A stretch of 64,000 bases of DNA from Heterorhizobium halophytocola (GTDB taxonomy: Bacteria; Pseudomonadota; Alphaproteobacteria; Rhizobiales; Rhizobiaceae), in assembly GCF_017873095.1 (NCBI RefSeq), contig NZ_JAGGJU010000004.1:326223-390222 (forward strand), written 5' to 3'. This document shows, in pieces, positions 1-10,187 of the stretch. Under the pieces are notes generated by a model. The model saw only the letters and a list, made by a program, of their open reading frames with translations, did not search any database and was not told the origin of the DNA. Numbering within the stretch: the first letter of the stretch is position 1; each line of letters begins with the position of its first letter. Position numbers and translations under genes: made by a program.

Positions 1-2006
1 ATGTCGGCACCCGAATCCTTCATCACGTCCTGGGGTGCGGTGACATTGCCCTTCGACTTCGACATCTTCTCACCCTTCTCATCCATGATGAAACCATGGG
101 TGACAACGGCATTGTAAGGTGCACGGCCCCGCGTCGCGCAGCTTTCGAGCAGCGACGAGTGGAACCAGCCGCGGTGCTGGTCGGAGCCTTCCAGATAGAC
201 GTCGGCCGGCCATTTCAGGTCCGGGCGGTCTTCCAGCGTGAAGGTGTGGGTCGAGCCTGAATCGAACCAGACGTCGAGGATGTCCATGACCTGGATCCAG
301 GGCTCGTTCGAACGCCCGCCGAGGAAGCGTTCGCGCGCGCCCTCGGCGAACCAGGCATCGGCGCCCTCGGCCTCGAAGGCTTCGAGGATACGGGCATTGA
401 CGGCCTCGTCGACCAGGATCTCGCCCTTGTCATCGGCAAAGATTGCAATCGGCACGCCCCAGGCGCGCTGGCGCGACAGCACCCAGTCCGGGCGTCCCTC
501 GATCATCGCGCGCAGGCGGTTCTGGCCGCTGGCCGGAACGAAACGGGTGTCGTCGATGGCAGAGAGCGAACGGCTGCGCAAGGTGGTCTGGTCGTCGAGG
601 TTCTTGTCCATGTAGACGAACCACTGCGGCGTGTTGCGGAAGATGATCGGCTTCTTCGAGCGCCAGGAATGCGGATAATCGTGCTTGATCCGGCCGCGGG
701 CAAAGAGGTTGTTGGCCGCAATCAGGGCCTCGATGACGCGCTTGTTGGCATCGCCCTTCTTGCCGTCGTCGTCCATGACGCGGGCAGCACCGCCTTCGGC
801 ATCCGGGCCGAAGCCGGGGGCCTCGTCGGTGTAGAAGCCGGCATCGTCGACGGTGAACGGGATTTTTGACGAGATGCCGCGCGCTTCCAGGTCGCGGGCC
901 CTGTCCATCCAGGCGTCGAAGTCCTCGCGACCATGGCTGGGCGCGGTGTGGACGAAACCGGTACCGGCGTCATCGGTAACATGGTCGCCGTCGAGCAGCG
1001 GCACCTGGAAGGTGTAGCCGAGGGCTGCCAGCGGATGGGCGCAGGTGATGGCTGCCAGCTCGGAGGATTCGACCGACCGGACCAGCGCCAGCGTCACCTT
1101 GGCCTTGGCCGCGCATTCTTCTGCCAGACGGGTAGCGAAGATCAGCTTTTCACCCGGCTGCGGGCCGAAGTCGTTTTCGGCGGCCGTGACCTCGTAGAGG
1201 CCGTACGGGTAGCGCGAGGAATAGGAGATCGCGCGGTTGCCGGGGATGGTCCAGGGCGTGGTCGTCCAGATGACGACCGAAGCTTCAAGTAGGTCCGATT
1301 TCCCGGATTCCCGTTCGACCTGGAGCATCTGTACCGGGAACTTCACCCAGATCGTGTCGCTCTCAACCTCATGATACTCCACCTCGGCCTCGGCGAGTGC
1401 CGTGCGCTCGACCACCGACCACATGATCGGCTTGGAGCCGCGATAGAGCTGGCCGGACCGGGCGATCTTCAACAGTTCGCCGGCGATCCGCGCTTCCGCG
1501 TGGAAATTCATCGTGGTGTAGGGATTGTCGAAGTCGCCCTCGATGCCCAGCCGCTTGAATTCTTCCGCCTGGATCTTGATCCAGTCGGCGGCAAAGTCAC
1601 GGCATTCCTGGCGGAATTCGTTGACCGGGACTTCGTCCTTGTTCTTGCCCTTGGCGCGGTATTTTTCCTCGATCTTCCATTCGATCGGAAGACCGTGGCA
1701 ATCCCAGCCCGGCACGTAGTTGGCATCATAACCGCGCATCTGGAACGAGCGGTTGATCACGTCCTTCAGGATCTTGTTCAGCGCATGGCCGATATGGATA
1801 TTGCCATTGGCATAGGGCGGGCCGTCATGCAGGACGAATTTTTCCCGGCCGGCGGCCGAGGCACGCAGGCGCTTGTAGAGATCCATCTTCTGCCAGCGGG
1901 CCACCGTTTCCGGCTCCTTCTGCGGCAGGCCGGCCCGCATCGGAAAATCCGTCTGCGGCAGATAGAGGGTGGAGGAATAGTCTACTTTTTCAACGGTGTC
2001 GGTCAT
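1..2006 (-). CDS. ileS: Isoleucyl-tRNA synthetase, C-terminus cut by window edge
   Basis: Class I aminoacyl-tRNA synthetase that charges tRNA-Ile in the cytoplasm and edits misactivated valine. The visible 668 residues begin [18 protein letters not shown]. They carry the HIGH signature at residues 71-74 ([16 protein letters not shown]) and the KMSKS loop at residues 647-651, close to the window edge. The catalytic and editing domains are therefore present, while the anticodon-binding domain and C-terminal end (roughly 300 residues in this family) lie outside. The start is the ATG at 2006 because the HIGH motif then sits at its usual distance from the N-terminus. The gene is transcribed leftwards, in the same direction as mctP and ribF, but is separated from them by the rightward TA locus. 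Confidence 0.97.
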   Translation of the reverse strand, partial: MTDTVEKVDYSSTLYLPQTDFPMRAGLPQKEPETVARWQKMDLYKRLRASAAGREKFVLHDGPPYANGNIHIGHALNKILKDVINRSFQMRGYDANYVPGWDCHGLPIEWKIEEKYRAKGKNKDEVPVNEFRQECRDFAADWIKIQAEEFKRLGIEGDFDNPYTTMNFHAEARIAGELLKIARSGQLYRGSKPIMWSVVERTALAEAEVEYHEVESDTIWVKFPVQMLQVERESGKSDLLEASVVIWTTTPWTIPGNRAISYSSRYPYGLYEVTAAENDFGPQPGEKLIFATRLAEECAAKAKVTLALVRSVESSELAAITCAHPLAALGYTFQVPLLDGDHVTDDAGTGFVHTAPSHGREDFDAWMDRARDLEARGISSKIPFTVDDAGFYTDEAPGFGPDAEGGAARVMDDDGKKGDANKRVIEALIAANNLFARGRIKHDYPHSWRSKKPIIFRNTPQWFVYMDKNLDDQTTLRSRSLSAIDDTRFVPASGQNRLRAMIEGRPDWVLSRQRAWGVPIAIFADDKGEILVDEAVNARILEAFEAEGADAWFAEGARERFLGGRSNEPWIQVMDILDVWFDSGSTHTFTLEDRPDLKWPADVYLEGSDQHRGWFHSSLLESCATRGRAPYNAVVTHGFIMDEKGEKMSKSKGNVTAPQDVMKDSGAD

Positions 2007-2312
2007 GATCTCGGCCAATCGGGCGCCCGGATGCGGGCCGCATAGAGTGTCTTCGTCAAGGGAGGGTGAAGGTCGCGCAACATCAAACATGCGCCTGTAG
2101 CCCGGACCCTCCGGCCTCGCAATCAGCGCGCGCGGAAGGCCGGGCCAATAATTCGGGATAGGATCATCAACCGCTTCATCGCCATGGTGGCGGTTGTTTA
2201 AGCGGTTTTGAGGCGAAAAGGAAGGGGGCAGAACGCCGTCGACCGATCGCTTTGGAAAATGCCTCGGATTGGCAGTATCATCACGCTATTCTTGAATAGA
2301 CGGATCGATGAC
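2007..2312. other. Divergent upstream region of ileS and the hicB/hicA locus
   Basis: About 300 bases without a gene. They lie between leftward ileS and the rightward TA remnant, so they should hold promoters for both. The only structure I see is an inverted repeat, AACCGCTT (2169-2176) and AAGCGGTT (2200-2207), with a small GCCA/TGGC stem between. No clear -35/-10 pair or known operator could be assigned. Confidence 0.4.
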
Positions 2313-2561
2313 ATGCTGAAGCGCAGCTAATACGTCAAGGCCCACTGGGATGACGAGGCCAAGGTCTTCCACTCGGAAAGCGACATTGAGGGTCTGCACA
2401 TCGAATCCCCCACTCGCGACGCCTTCGAGGATGTGCTGTTCGACGCCGCAATCGATCTGATCGCCAGCAATCACATGCGCGCCAACGACCTGCACGGCAA
2501 AGATCTGCGTGACGTCATTCCGGCCATCATCTGGGAGCGGCCGGTGCCTGCCGCAGCGTGA
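2313..2561 (+). pseudogene. DUF1902/HicB-like antitoxin with in-frame stop
   Basis: Reading from the ATG at 2313 gives MLKRS, then TAA at 2328-2330, then an open frame of 76 further codons up to TGA at 2559-2561. The open part (YVKAHWDDEAKVFHSESD, then ...GLHIESPTRDAFEDVLFD...) looks like the DUF1902 family, a HicB-like partially degraded RNase H fold found as antitoxin next to HicA. The conserved start of the fold straddles the stop. No ATG follows in frame before the Met of MRANDLHG; only a GTG and a CTG occur near the middle. The product is therefore probably truncated or absent, unless the stop is read through or is a sequencing error. The stop codon overlaps the hicA start by one base, typical of a TA operon. 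Confidence 0.65.
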
Positions 2562-2758
2562 TGCCGGTCGGCTATTGCAGGCAGGTGACAAAGATCCTGG
2601 CGGCACTCGGGTATGCCTATTTCGCCAATATCAAGGGCTCGCACGACAAATGGCGGCACGGCGAGACCGGCAAACTGGTTCTGGTGCCGCACAATCTGCA
2701 AAGTCGCCATACGGCGAATGCGATACTGAAATCCGCCGGTTCGTCGGAGACAGTCTGA
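2561..2758 (+). CDS. hicA: HicA-type mRNA interferase toxin
   Basis: A 65-residue protein beginning MPVGYCRQVTKILAALGY. It matches the HicA/YcfA double-stranded-RNA-binding-fold toxin: an N-terminal helix ending LGY, the KGSH segment with the catalytic His (residues 28-31), a WRH strand, then VPH and a C-terminal helix. HicA toxins cleave mRNA and are held inactive by the upstream antitoxin. The ATG at 2561 overlaps the TGA of the preceding DUF1902 frame (TGATG); a GTG three bases earlier is an alternative start. All recognisable toxin motifs are intact while the antitoxin frame is interrupted, so either the toxin is weak or silent or another antitoxin covers it. Confidence 0.75.
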   Translation: MPVGYCRQVTKILAALGYAYFANIKGSHDKWRHGETGKLVLVPHNLQSRHTANAILKSAGSSETV

Positions 2759-2780
2759 GGACAGAGAAAGCTTCAAACTA

Positions 2781-2810
2781 AAAAGGCGCGGACCGCAAAG
2801 CCCGCGCCTG
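2781..2810 (-). terminator. Rho-independent terminator of mctP
   Basis: On the minus strand an 8-bp GC-rich stem (AGGCGCGG 2784-2791 with CCGCGCCT 2802-2809) is followed by TTTTTAG. It lies 20 bases past the mctP stop codon. It also sits just downstream of hicA on the other strand. Confidence 0.8.
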
Positions 2811-2829
2811 TTCTCTCATGCGGCCGATA

Positions 2830-4305
2830 TCACGCGGAGGCGGTCGCCCGGGCCGGCGTCAGCGCGTTGATGATCACCGCCACGGCGATGTTGGCGGCAA
2901 GCGCCAACAGGCCGATATAGACGGTGACGGGATTTTCGCCGAAGCCGATGGCCTGCAGCGGCTTCAGCCCGTTGATCCACACGAGCCAGGTGCCACCGAA
3001 AAAGCCCACGGCCCAGCCGGCCAGCAGTCCCGGAGCGCGGAACCAGCCGGTGTAGAGGCCGAAGACCAGCGCCGGCAGGGTCTGCAGGATCCAGATGCCG
3101 CCGAGCAATTGCAGGTCGAGCGCGAACTGCGTCGGCAGGAACAAAATCACCAGAAGAGCGCCGACCTTGACCACCAGCGATGTCAGCTTGGCGACCTTGG
3201 CTTCGCCGGCCGGATCGACATCCGGATTGACATAGGCCTTCCAGAAATTGCGGGTGAAGAGGTTGGCTGCCCCGATGCTCATCACCGCCGCCGGCACCAG
3301 CGCGCCGATGGCGATCGCGGCAAAGGCAAAACCGGCAAACCAGCTGGAAAACAGCGTCTGGAACAGCGCCGGCACGACATCTGTCGGGCTCGCCAGGGTG
3401 AGATGCGCCGCATGGCCCATGTAGCCGAGCAGGGCCAGCAGCCCGAGCAGCAGCGTGTAGGCCGGCAGCAGAACCGCATTCTTGCGGATCGTGTTGCCGC
3501 TGGCAGAGGCGAAGATGCCGGTCAGCGTGTGCGGATACATGAAGGCCGCCAGTGCCGAGCCGAGCGCCAGGCTGGCATAGGCGACATACTGGTTGGAGCC
3601 GAGCAGGATCGACCCGGAGCCCTTGGCGGCAAAGGCATCGCTTGCCGACTGGAACACATTGGCATAGCCGCCGAGTTTCGACGGGATCATCGCCACAGCA
3701 ACGATCACCACGATATAAATCATGATGTCCTTGACGAAGGCGATCAGCGCCGGTGCCCGAAGACCCGCCGAATAGGTGTAGAGCGCCAGGATGATGAAGG
3801 CGACGGCCAGCGGCAATTCGCCGTGCAGGCCGAGCGCCTTGAACACCGCCGTCATGCCGACCAGCTGCAAGGCAATATAGGGCATGGTGGCGATGACGCC
3901 GGTGACGGCCACCGCAAGTTCCAGGCCACGCGAGCCGAACTGGCCATGAACCACGTCGCCCGCCGTCACGTAGCCATGGTCCTTTGCCCGCTTCCACAGC
4001 AGCGGCATCACCATGAAGACGAAGGGATAGACGAGGATCGTGTAAGGCAATGCGAAGAAGCCATAGGCGCCGACAGCATAGACCAGCGCCGGCACGGCGA
4101 TCACCGTATAGGCGGTATAGAAGTCGCCGCCGACGAGGAACCAGGTGATCCAGGTGCCGAAATTACGGCCGCCAAGACCCCATTCATCGATATGCGCCAT
4201 GGTCGCCGGTCGGCGCCAGCGGGCGGCGACAAAGCCCATGATGGTGACAAGCACGAAAAAGAAGATGAAGACGCCGAGCGCCACCGGATTGATATCAGTC
4301 GTCAT
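2830..4305 (-). CDS. mctP: Monocarboxylate uptake permease MctP (SSS family)
   Basis: A 491-residue sodium:solute symporter with about 13 hydrophobic segments from residue 8 onward. The N-terminal region, with the GGRNFGTWITWFLVGGDFYTAY segment broken after GGRNFG for quoting, closely resembles rhizobial MctP, which imports lactate, pyruvate, acetate and alanine-like monocarboxylates. Its ATG overlaps the end of the upstream DUF3311 gene by 11 bases, so the two are translated together. In Rhizobium leguminosarum mctP is activated by a two-component system, but no mctRS genes lie next to this copy. A perfect palindrome upstream of the operon (4520-4538) suggests local control by a DNA-binding repressor or activator. 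Confidence 0.92.
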   Translation of the reverse strand: MTTDINPVALGVFIFFFVLVTIMGFVAARWRRPATMAHIDEWGLGGRNFGTWITWFLVGGDFYTAYTVIAVPALVYAVGAYGFFALPYTILVYPFVFMVMPLLWKRAKDHGYVTAGDVVHGQFGSRGLELAVAVTGVIATMPYIALQLVGMTAVFKALGLHGELPLAVAFIILALYTYSAGLRAPALIAFVKDIMIYIVVIVAVAMIPSKLGGYANVFQSASDAFAAKGSGSILLGSNQYVAYASLALGSALAAFMYPHTLTGIFASASGNTIRKNAVLLPAYTLLLGLLALLGYMGHAAHLTLASPTDVVPALFQTLFSSWFAGFAFAAIAIGALVPAAVMSIGAANLFTRNFWKAYVNPDVDPAGEAKVAKLTSLVVKVGALLVILFLPTQFALDLQLLGGIWILQTLPALVFGLYTGWFRAPGLLAGWAVGFFGGTWLVWINGLKPLQAIGFGENPVTVYIGLLALAANIAVAVIINALTPARATASA

Positions 4306-4492
4306 GGCGCATGCTCCGGTAGGCGATCCAGGTCAGGAGCGCAGTGATCGGAACCCAGGCGAGCTGGTACCAGTAGAAAAACGGGAAATCGAGAAAGACG
4401 GGATCGTGCTTGTTGTAAAACGGGATCCAGAGCAATCCGATATAGGGAATGACGAGCAGCCAACAGGCCGCTGTTCCAAATCGCTTGTTCAT
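4295..4492 (-). CDS. DUF3311 small membrane protein, MctP partner
   Basis: A 65-residue protein with two transmembrane helices (about residues 6-24 and 42-60) and the family pattern of a short WIPFYN loop after helix 1 and FFYWYQL before helix 2. DUF3311 proteins are almost always encoded directly upstream of sodium:solute symporters and are thought to assist or stabilise them; their biochemical role is not established. Here the gene overlaps mctP by 11 bases, which supports obligate co-expression. Confidence 0.85.
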   Translation of the reverse strand: MNKRFGTAACWLLVIPYIGLLWIPFYNKHDPVFLDFPFFYWYQLAWVPITALLTWIAYRSMRHDD

Positions 4493-4519
4493 GATGATGC
4501 TGCCTTCAGGCGGGTGAGA

Positions 4520-4538
4520 AATAGAGTTGAACTCTATT
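4520..4538. promoter_or_regulatory. Perfect 19-bp palindrome upstream of DUF3311-mctP
   Basis: AATAGAGTT-G-AACTCTATT is a perfect 9-1-9 palindrome whose nearer edge lies 28 bases upstream of the DUF3311 start codon. The AT-rich symmetric form suits an operator for a homodimeric regulator of GntR or MarR type. The cognate protein is not identifiable from this window. Confidence 0.6.
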
Positions 4539-4631
4539 AATTATACATCGCAGCAAATAGCTCAAGATCGAATATTCTGAAATCTTGCGGGCGCAGCCGC
4601 GCCCGAAGAAGGCCGTCAATCATGAAGGCTT

Positions 4632-5615
4632 TCAGGCGAAGCAGAGGCGCCGATCGAGATCGGAAAGCGGTGTGACGCCAGCCAGTAGCGCCCTTGCCTC
4701 TTCCTCGTCTTGCCGGATCTGGGCGACCAGCGGATCGAGACCGTCGAATTTCAGCTCGTCGCGCAGATGACCGAAGAAGGAGACCGTGCAGATCTCCCCA
4801 TAGAGATCGGCGGCGAAATCGAAGATGAAGGTTTCCAGCAAGGGTGCGCCGTCATCGGTCACGGTCGGCCGGTAGCCGAAGCTCGCAACGCCGTCATGTG
4901 GCGAACCGTCGGCGCGACGAAGGCGCACCGCATAGATTCCGGGCTTCAGCTCGCACTCGCCGGCCAGCGCCATGTTGGCGGTCGGATAGCCGAGCGTGCG
5001 GCCCAGTTGCTGGCCCTTGATCACCTCGGCAGCGACCGTGAACCGGTAGCCGAGAAGGCCCGCGACTTCCGCCACCTCCCCCTGTCCGAGCAGTGCCCGG
5101 ATACGGCTCGAGGAGACGATATCGGCATTCTCGTCGCGAAAGGCGTCAACCAGTGTGACGCCGAAACCGTAGCTCTCGCCGGCCGCCATCAGGAAGGCCG
5201 GCCCACCCTCGCGCCCCTTGCCGAAATGGAAATCGAAGCCGGTCACGACATGACTGGCCCCCAGCCAGTCGATCAGGATCGAGCGGATGAATTCGTCGGC
5301 GGAACGCTGAGAGAACGCCCGGTCGAACGGATATTCGATCACCGACTGGAAGCCCATGGCCTCCAGTACCTTCGCCCGCACCGGCGCCGGCGTCAGCCGG
5401 AAAACCGGTTTGTCCGGGTTGAACACCGAGCGCGGATGCGGCTCGAAGGTCAGCGCCAGGGCCGGAACGCCGAGGCGCCCGGCAATCTCGAGCGCCCGGC
5501 TCAAGACCGCCTGGTGACCGCGATGCACGCCGTCGAAATTGCCGATGGCAATGACGCCGCCTTTCAGCGTGTCGGGAAGCGGCGTCTTGTGTTCGTTGCG
5601 GTGAAAGACGGTCAT
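4632..5615 (-). CDS. ribF: Bifunctional riboflavin kinase / FAD synthetase
   Basis: 327 residues, the normal RibF length. It phosphorylates riboflavin to FMN and adenylates FMN to FAD. The N-terminal FMN-adenylyltransferase domain shows the nucleotidyltransferase signature GNFDGVHRGH at residues 25-34, and SSSRIR of the second conserved motif follows further on. The C-terminal riboflavin kinase barrel shows GRTLGYPTAN near residue 210 and ends in the DLDRRLCFA helix. It lies 15 bases downstream of the HAD phosphatase gene and probably forms an operon with it. The close ribF/HAD/ileS neighbourhood is typical of Rhizobiaceae, although here a TA remnant and mctP separate ribF from ileS. Confidence 0.96.
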   Translation of the reverse strand: MTVFHRNEHKTPLPDTLKGGVIAIGNFDGVHRGHQAVLSRALEIAGRLGVPALALTFEPHPRSVFNPDKPVFRLTPAPVRAKVLEAMGFQSVIEYPFDRAFSQRSADEFIRSILIDWLGASHVVTGFDFHFGKGREGGPAFLMAAGESYGFGVTLVDAFRDENADIVSSSRIRALLGQGEVAEVAGLLGYRFTVAAEVIKGQQLGRTLGYPTANMALAGECELKPGIYAVRLRRADGSPHDGVASFGYRPTVTDDGAPLLETFIFDFAADLYGEICTVSFFGHLRDELKFDGLDPLVAQIRQDEEEARALLAGVTPLSDLDRRLCFA

Positions 5616-5629
5616 GGGCTCAGAAGGGT

Positions 5630-6481
5630 TCAGGCGAGACGCTGCATCCAGAAACGCGGGGTCGCCTTTTCGCGTTCGAGATAGGCGTTGAGCAGGGCTT
5701 CATCGGTCTCGCCGTCGAGGGTGTATTCGCCGGCATGGATGCCGCCGGAGATATAGAGCAGATCGAGACCGTAATCGAGAGCGCCCTTGACGTCGGTCGG
5801 CATCCCGTCGCCGACGCCGAGGACGCGGGTCATGTCGATGTCGGTGCCGCGCGCTTCACGGGCAGCCGCAATCGCCGCCTCGTAGATCGGCCGATGCGGC
5901 TTGCCGGCAATGCGTGTCGCGCCGCCAAGCTGCCCATAATAGGCGGCGACCGCACCGGCGCAGGGGATCAGCCTGTGGCCGCGCTCGACCACCAGATCCG
6001 GATTGGCGCAGATCAGCGGCACGTTCCGGCCGGCAAATGTCGTCAGCATGTCGTGATAGTCTTCCGGCACTTCCTTCTCGTCGTCGAAAAAGCCGGTGCA
6101 GACGATCGCATCGGCCTCTTCTGCCGGGACAGCCTCGGCGCCGGTGCCGTCGAGCAGCGGCAGATCGCGCTCGGGACCGAGCAGGAAGACCTTTTTCGGG
6201 CCTTCGGCGATCAGCTTGCGGGTCACGTCGCCAGACGTGACGATCCGGTCATAGGCGGTGTCGAGCACGCCGATCTGGCGCAGCTGGGTGATAACGCCCG
6301 GTGACGGACGGGGCGAATTGGTGATCAGCACGACGGTAAGCCCGGCCTCGCGCGCCGCCGCCAGCGCCTGTGACGCCGGATCGAAGGCATCGACACCGTT
6401 ATGAAGCACGCCCCAGACATCGCAGAGGATCACGTCGTAGTCGCCGATCGCTTCGTTCAGTGCCTGAATGCGCTTAGCCAT
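5630..6481 (-). CDS. TIGR01459-family HAD hydrolase
   Basis: A 283-residue class IIA haloacid-dehalogenase-like phosphatase (NagD-like). The nucleophile motif is DVWGVLHNG (Asp21 from the chosen start), the Thr/Ser motif is VLITNSPRP, and the C-terminal metal site is LGVGDGMPTDVKGA. The family is alphaproteobacterial and its substrate is unknown; adjacency to ribF suggests a housekeeping small phosphate ester, possibly FMN-related, but this is inference. I chose the ATG at 6481 (MAKRIQAL) over an upstream one at 6514 because the family fold begins directly with this helix. Confidence 0.88.
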   Translation of the reverse strand: MAKRIQALNEAIGDYDVILCDVWGVLHNGVDAFDPASQALAAAREAGLTVVLITNSPRPSPGVITQLRQIGVLDTAYDRIVTSGDVTRKLIAEGPKKVFLLGPERDLPLLDGTGAEAVPAEEADAIVCTGFFDDEKEVPEDYHDMLTTFAGRNVPLICANPDLVVERGHRLIPCAGAVAAYYGQLGGATRIAGKPHRPIYEAAIAAAREARGTDIDMTRVLGVGDGMPTDVKGALDYGLDLLYISGGIHAGEYTLDGETDEALLNAYLEREKATPRFWMQRLA

Positions 6482-6709
6482 GTCATCGTCCCATATCGAA
6501 ATGTCACGCGTCACATCGCAAACCGGCCGGCTGATTACAAGAGAGATTGCGTTGAAACGGCAGGGAAAGCCGATAGCGGCAGGCGCAAACGTCCGATTTT
6601 CAGCCCAGGACCGTCGGGTCGCGGCACCGGAACGACCGTGTTGACCTCGACCATGGTTGAGGAACTAGCCTGGCAGAATGGGAACCTCAACCGCACCAGA
6701 ACGGGAGAT

Positions 6710-7069
6710 ATGAAGATGATGCCGCCACCCGATAGCGGACGCTCGGTCTTTCGCCTCGACACCTTCCTCTGCCCCGCAGCCCATGTCGCTGCCTTTGCCG
6801 AAAGGCTGGCGACCATCCACGGCTATGTTGGTACACTGGACGGCTGCCTCTATAATCGCGTCCTCGTCGCGCATGGAACCCCCGTCGTAAAGATCGCGAC
6901 GCTCGTCGAATGGAGGGACGCGGCCGCCATGGCAGCGGCCAAGACCGCGATGGCGGATTTCCACGCCAAGGAAGGCTTCGACCCCGCACGGTTCATGGCC
7001 GAACTGGAGATCATCGGCGAATTCGGCAGTTATCACGACGCGCTTTACGACGGCAAAACGGTCACATAA
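6710..7069 (+). CDS. Antibiotic biosynthesis monooxygenase-like small protein
   Basis: A 119-residue protein starting at the ATG at 6710, preceded by GGGAGA. It reads as a dimeric ferredoxin-like fold: strand FRLDTFLCP, helix AHVAAFAERLATIHGYV, strand LDGCLYNRVLV, strand VVKIATLVEW, helix AAAMAAAKTAMADFHAK. This pattern matches ABM-type proteins, which can be cofactor-free oxygenases or heme-degrading enzymes, but no diagnostic catalytic residue is visible. It stands alone between the HAD gene and groES. The function is unassigned. Confidence 0.6.
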   Translation: MKMMPPPDSGRSVFRLDTFLCPAAHVAAFAERLATIHGYVGTLDGCLYNRVLVAHGTPVVKIATLVEWRDAAAMAAAKTAMADFHAKEGFDPARFMAELEIIGEFGSYHDALYDGKTVT

Positions 7070-7268
7070 CGCCGCTCGGATCGGCGCCGGTGCGGCTGGC
7101 ATGCGCCATCCCGCCGGGCGCCGTTGCAGCGTTTACCATGCCTGCCGATTCCGGTCGTGTGCGCATCACAAGACGGTTGACCCGAAAGGCTCGGCCGGTC
7201 AGACACATTCCCGTCACTGCGGGCGCCTATAAAACCGATGACGTTGCGAAGAGAATTTCTCGCTTTTT

Positions 7269-7298
7269 CTTGACTCAGCCTTTTTCCATCCCTAGATC
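7269..7298 (+). promoter_or_regulatory. groESL promoter
   Basis: CTTGAC (7269-7274) is followed after 17 bases by CTAGAT (7292-7297). The CTTGAC -35 element resembles alphaproteobacterial heat-shock (RpoH) promoters and is also compatible with the housekeeping sigma factor. The CIRCE element begins 9 bases after it, where a repressor would block initiation. Confidence 0.65.
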
Positions 7299-7305
7299 GA
7301 AGCCG

Positions 7306-7332
7306 CTAGCACTCCACCGACGAGAGTGCTAA
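7306..7332. promoter_or_regulatory. CIRCE operator (HrcA site)
   Basis: CTAGCACTC-N9-GAGTGCTAA matches the CIRCE consensus TTAGCACTC-N9-GAGTGCTAA at all but one base. HrcA bound here represses groESL at normal temperature. It lies 55 bases upstream of the groES start codon. Confidence 0.96.
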
Positions 7333-7387
7333 CAACATCCAGGCGGGCTCGATGCCCGCGAATGTCATTCGATCGAGGTATTAGACA

Positions 7388-7684
7388 ATGGCAAGCACCA
7401 ATTTCCGTCCGCTGCACGACCGCGTTGTAGTCAAGCGCGTCGAGTCTGAAGAAAAGACCAAGGGTGGCATCATCATCCCCGACACCGCCAAGGAAAAGCC
7501 GGCTGAAGGCGAAATCGTTGCCGTCGGCTCGGGCGTTCGCGACGACAAGGGCGCACTCGTTGCACTCGACGTCAAGGTCGGCGACCGCGTTCTGTTCGGC
7601 AAGTGGTCGGGCACCGAAGTCAAGCTCGATGGCACGGATCTCCTGATCATGAAGGAATCCGACATCATGGGCGTTATCGGCTGA
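7388..7684 (+). CDS. groES: Co-chaperonin GroES
   Basis: 98 residues, full length. GroES forms the heptameric lid of the GroEL chamber. The sequence begins [18 protein letters not shown] and shows the mobile loop region [19 protein letters not shown], broken here after DTAKE in most homologues, then the conserved [14 protein letters not shown]. It is the first gene of the groESL operon under CIRCE, with groEL starting 66 bases downstream. Codon use is strongly biased to C-ending codons, as expected for an abundant protein. Confidence 0.98.
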   Translation: MASTNFRPLHDRVVVKRVESEEKTKGGIIIPDTAKEKPAEGEIVAVGSGVRDDKGALVALDVKVGDRVLFGKWSGTEVKLDGTDLLIMKESDIMGVIG

Positions 7685-7732
7685 ACTGCCGAAGACCCCT
7701 CTTCCCGATAAACAATTCACCAATGGGCTTGA

Positions 7733-9394
<1,662 letters not shown>

Positions 9395-9452
9395 TAAGGC
9401 GACAGCCTTATTACGATAAGCTGACCATCAAGCACGCCCATGTTCCAAAGTG

Positions 9453-9477
9453 TTTCAGCGCGTCAAGCGCGCTGAAA
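9453..9477. other. Perfect hairpin downstream of groEL
   Basis: TTTCAGCGCG (9453-9462) pairs perfectly with CGCGCTGAAA (9468-9477) around a five-base loop. It has no T-run, so it is more likely a 3'-end stabiliser than the terminator itself. GCCCATG/CATGGGC segments flank it and could add an outer stem. Confidence 0.6.
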
Positions 9478-9541
9478 TCGCGGCATGGGCATCGGAATGC
9501 AAGACTTCGGTCCTTGCCTGCCGGTTAAGCGCTTACGTTTG

Positions 9542-9571
9542 AAAAGGGTGATCTTCGGGTCGCCCTTTTTT
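9542..9571 (+). terminator. Rho-independent terminator of groESL
   Basis: AAAAGGGTGATC and GGTCGCCCTTTT form a long stem (with G-U pairs) closed by a TTCG tetraloop and followed by TTTTTTA. This is a textbook intrinsic terminator about 150 bases past the groEL stop. Confidence 0.9.
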
Positions 9572-10187
9572 ATTGAGTGCCGGCATATCTCCCAAGATCT
9601 TGGGATAGTCAAAGTGCGGCCAAAGGGTTTGAGTTGCTTTCGAAGCAGAAACAAGCCGCGTTCGACGTCTCTCGACTGTCCTTTTATCAATACAAAGCAC
9701 AGGTTTACGCGTCTCCCACAGTGACTTTCGCAAACACTGTCATTGCATTGGAAGCTAGAATTTATCAAATTGACTATATTGCGCGCGCACAATCGATGAT
9801 TGATTAGATTTCTATTGATGCTACATCTTGTTGCGAAAAGAACGCGCTTCTCCGGCATCCGGCGTCGACGGATGCGCTGAATGCCGAGGCTCCCGCCCTG
9901 GCATTGAGAGACCGGAAGAGCCTGACGATCCTATTGCGGGTCCGTATTGCCTCTGCTCATCGGGTATCGGAGGCCGACTTCGGATCGCATCTCGAAAAGC
10001 ATTTGCATATCTTTGAATACGACCTTGTTTGCGTAATCGTGATGGAGAGGAGTACACAGTAAATCGATCATCGGTCGCGCATCCACCACGTAGGGAGCGA
10101 TCGCCATTAAGCCGGGGGGCCAATGGGACGGTCGCATGTTTCTGCCTTTGCCGGCAGTTTTCTTGGCCGCGACATTTGGGGAATGTA
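9572..10187. other. AT-richer stretch without a confident gene
   Basis: About 600 bases between the groESL terminator and the next gene. The part up to about 9830 is visibly lower in GC than its surroundings. A minus-strand frame at 9931-10137 (68 codons from MRPSHWPPG) and a plus-strand frame ending at 10062 (…EADFGSHLEKHLHIFEYDL…) overlap, and neither resembles a family I recognise. Codon use in both is mixed. The region may hold decayed genes or regulatory DNA; I see no terminator, tRNA or insertion-sequence end in it. Confidence 0.4.

Noticed and set aside
2818..4347. Plus-strand open frame of 509 codons
   Set aside because: It is a shadow of mctP; the product is rich in Arg, Gln, Asp and His without hydrophobic core, as expected for the reverse of a membrane-protein gene.
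9931..10137. Minus-strand frame of 68 codons starting MRPSHWPPG
   Set aside because: Its codon use is mixed, it overlaps an equally plausible plus-strand frame and I do not recognise any family. It is mentioned only in the description of the interval.
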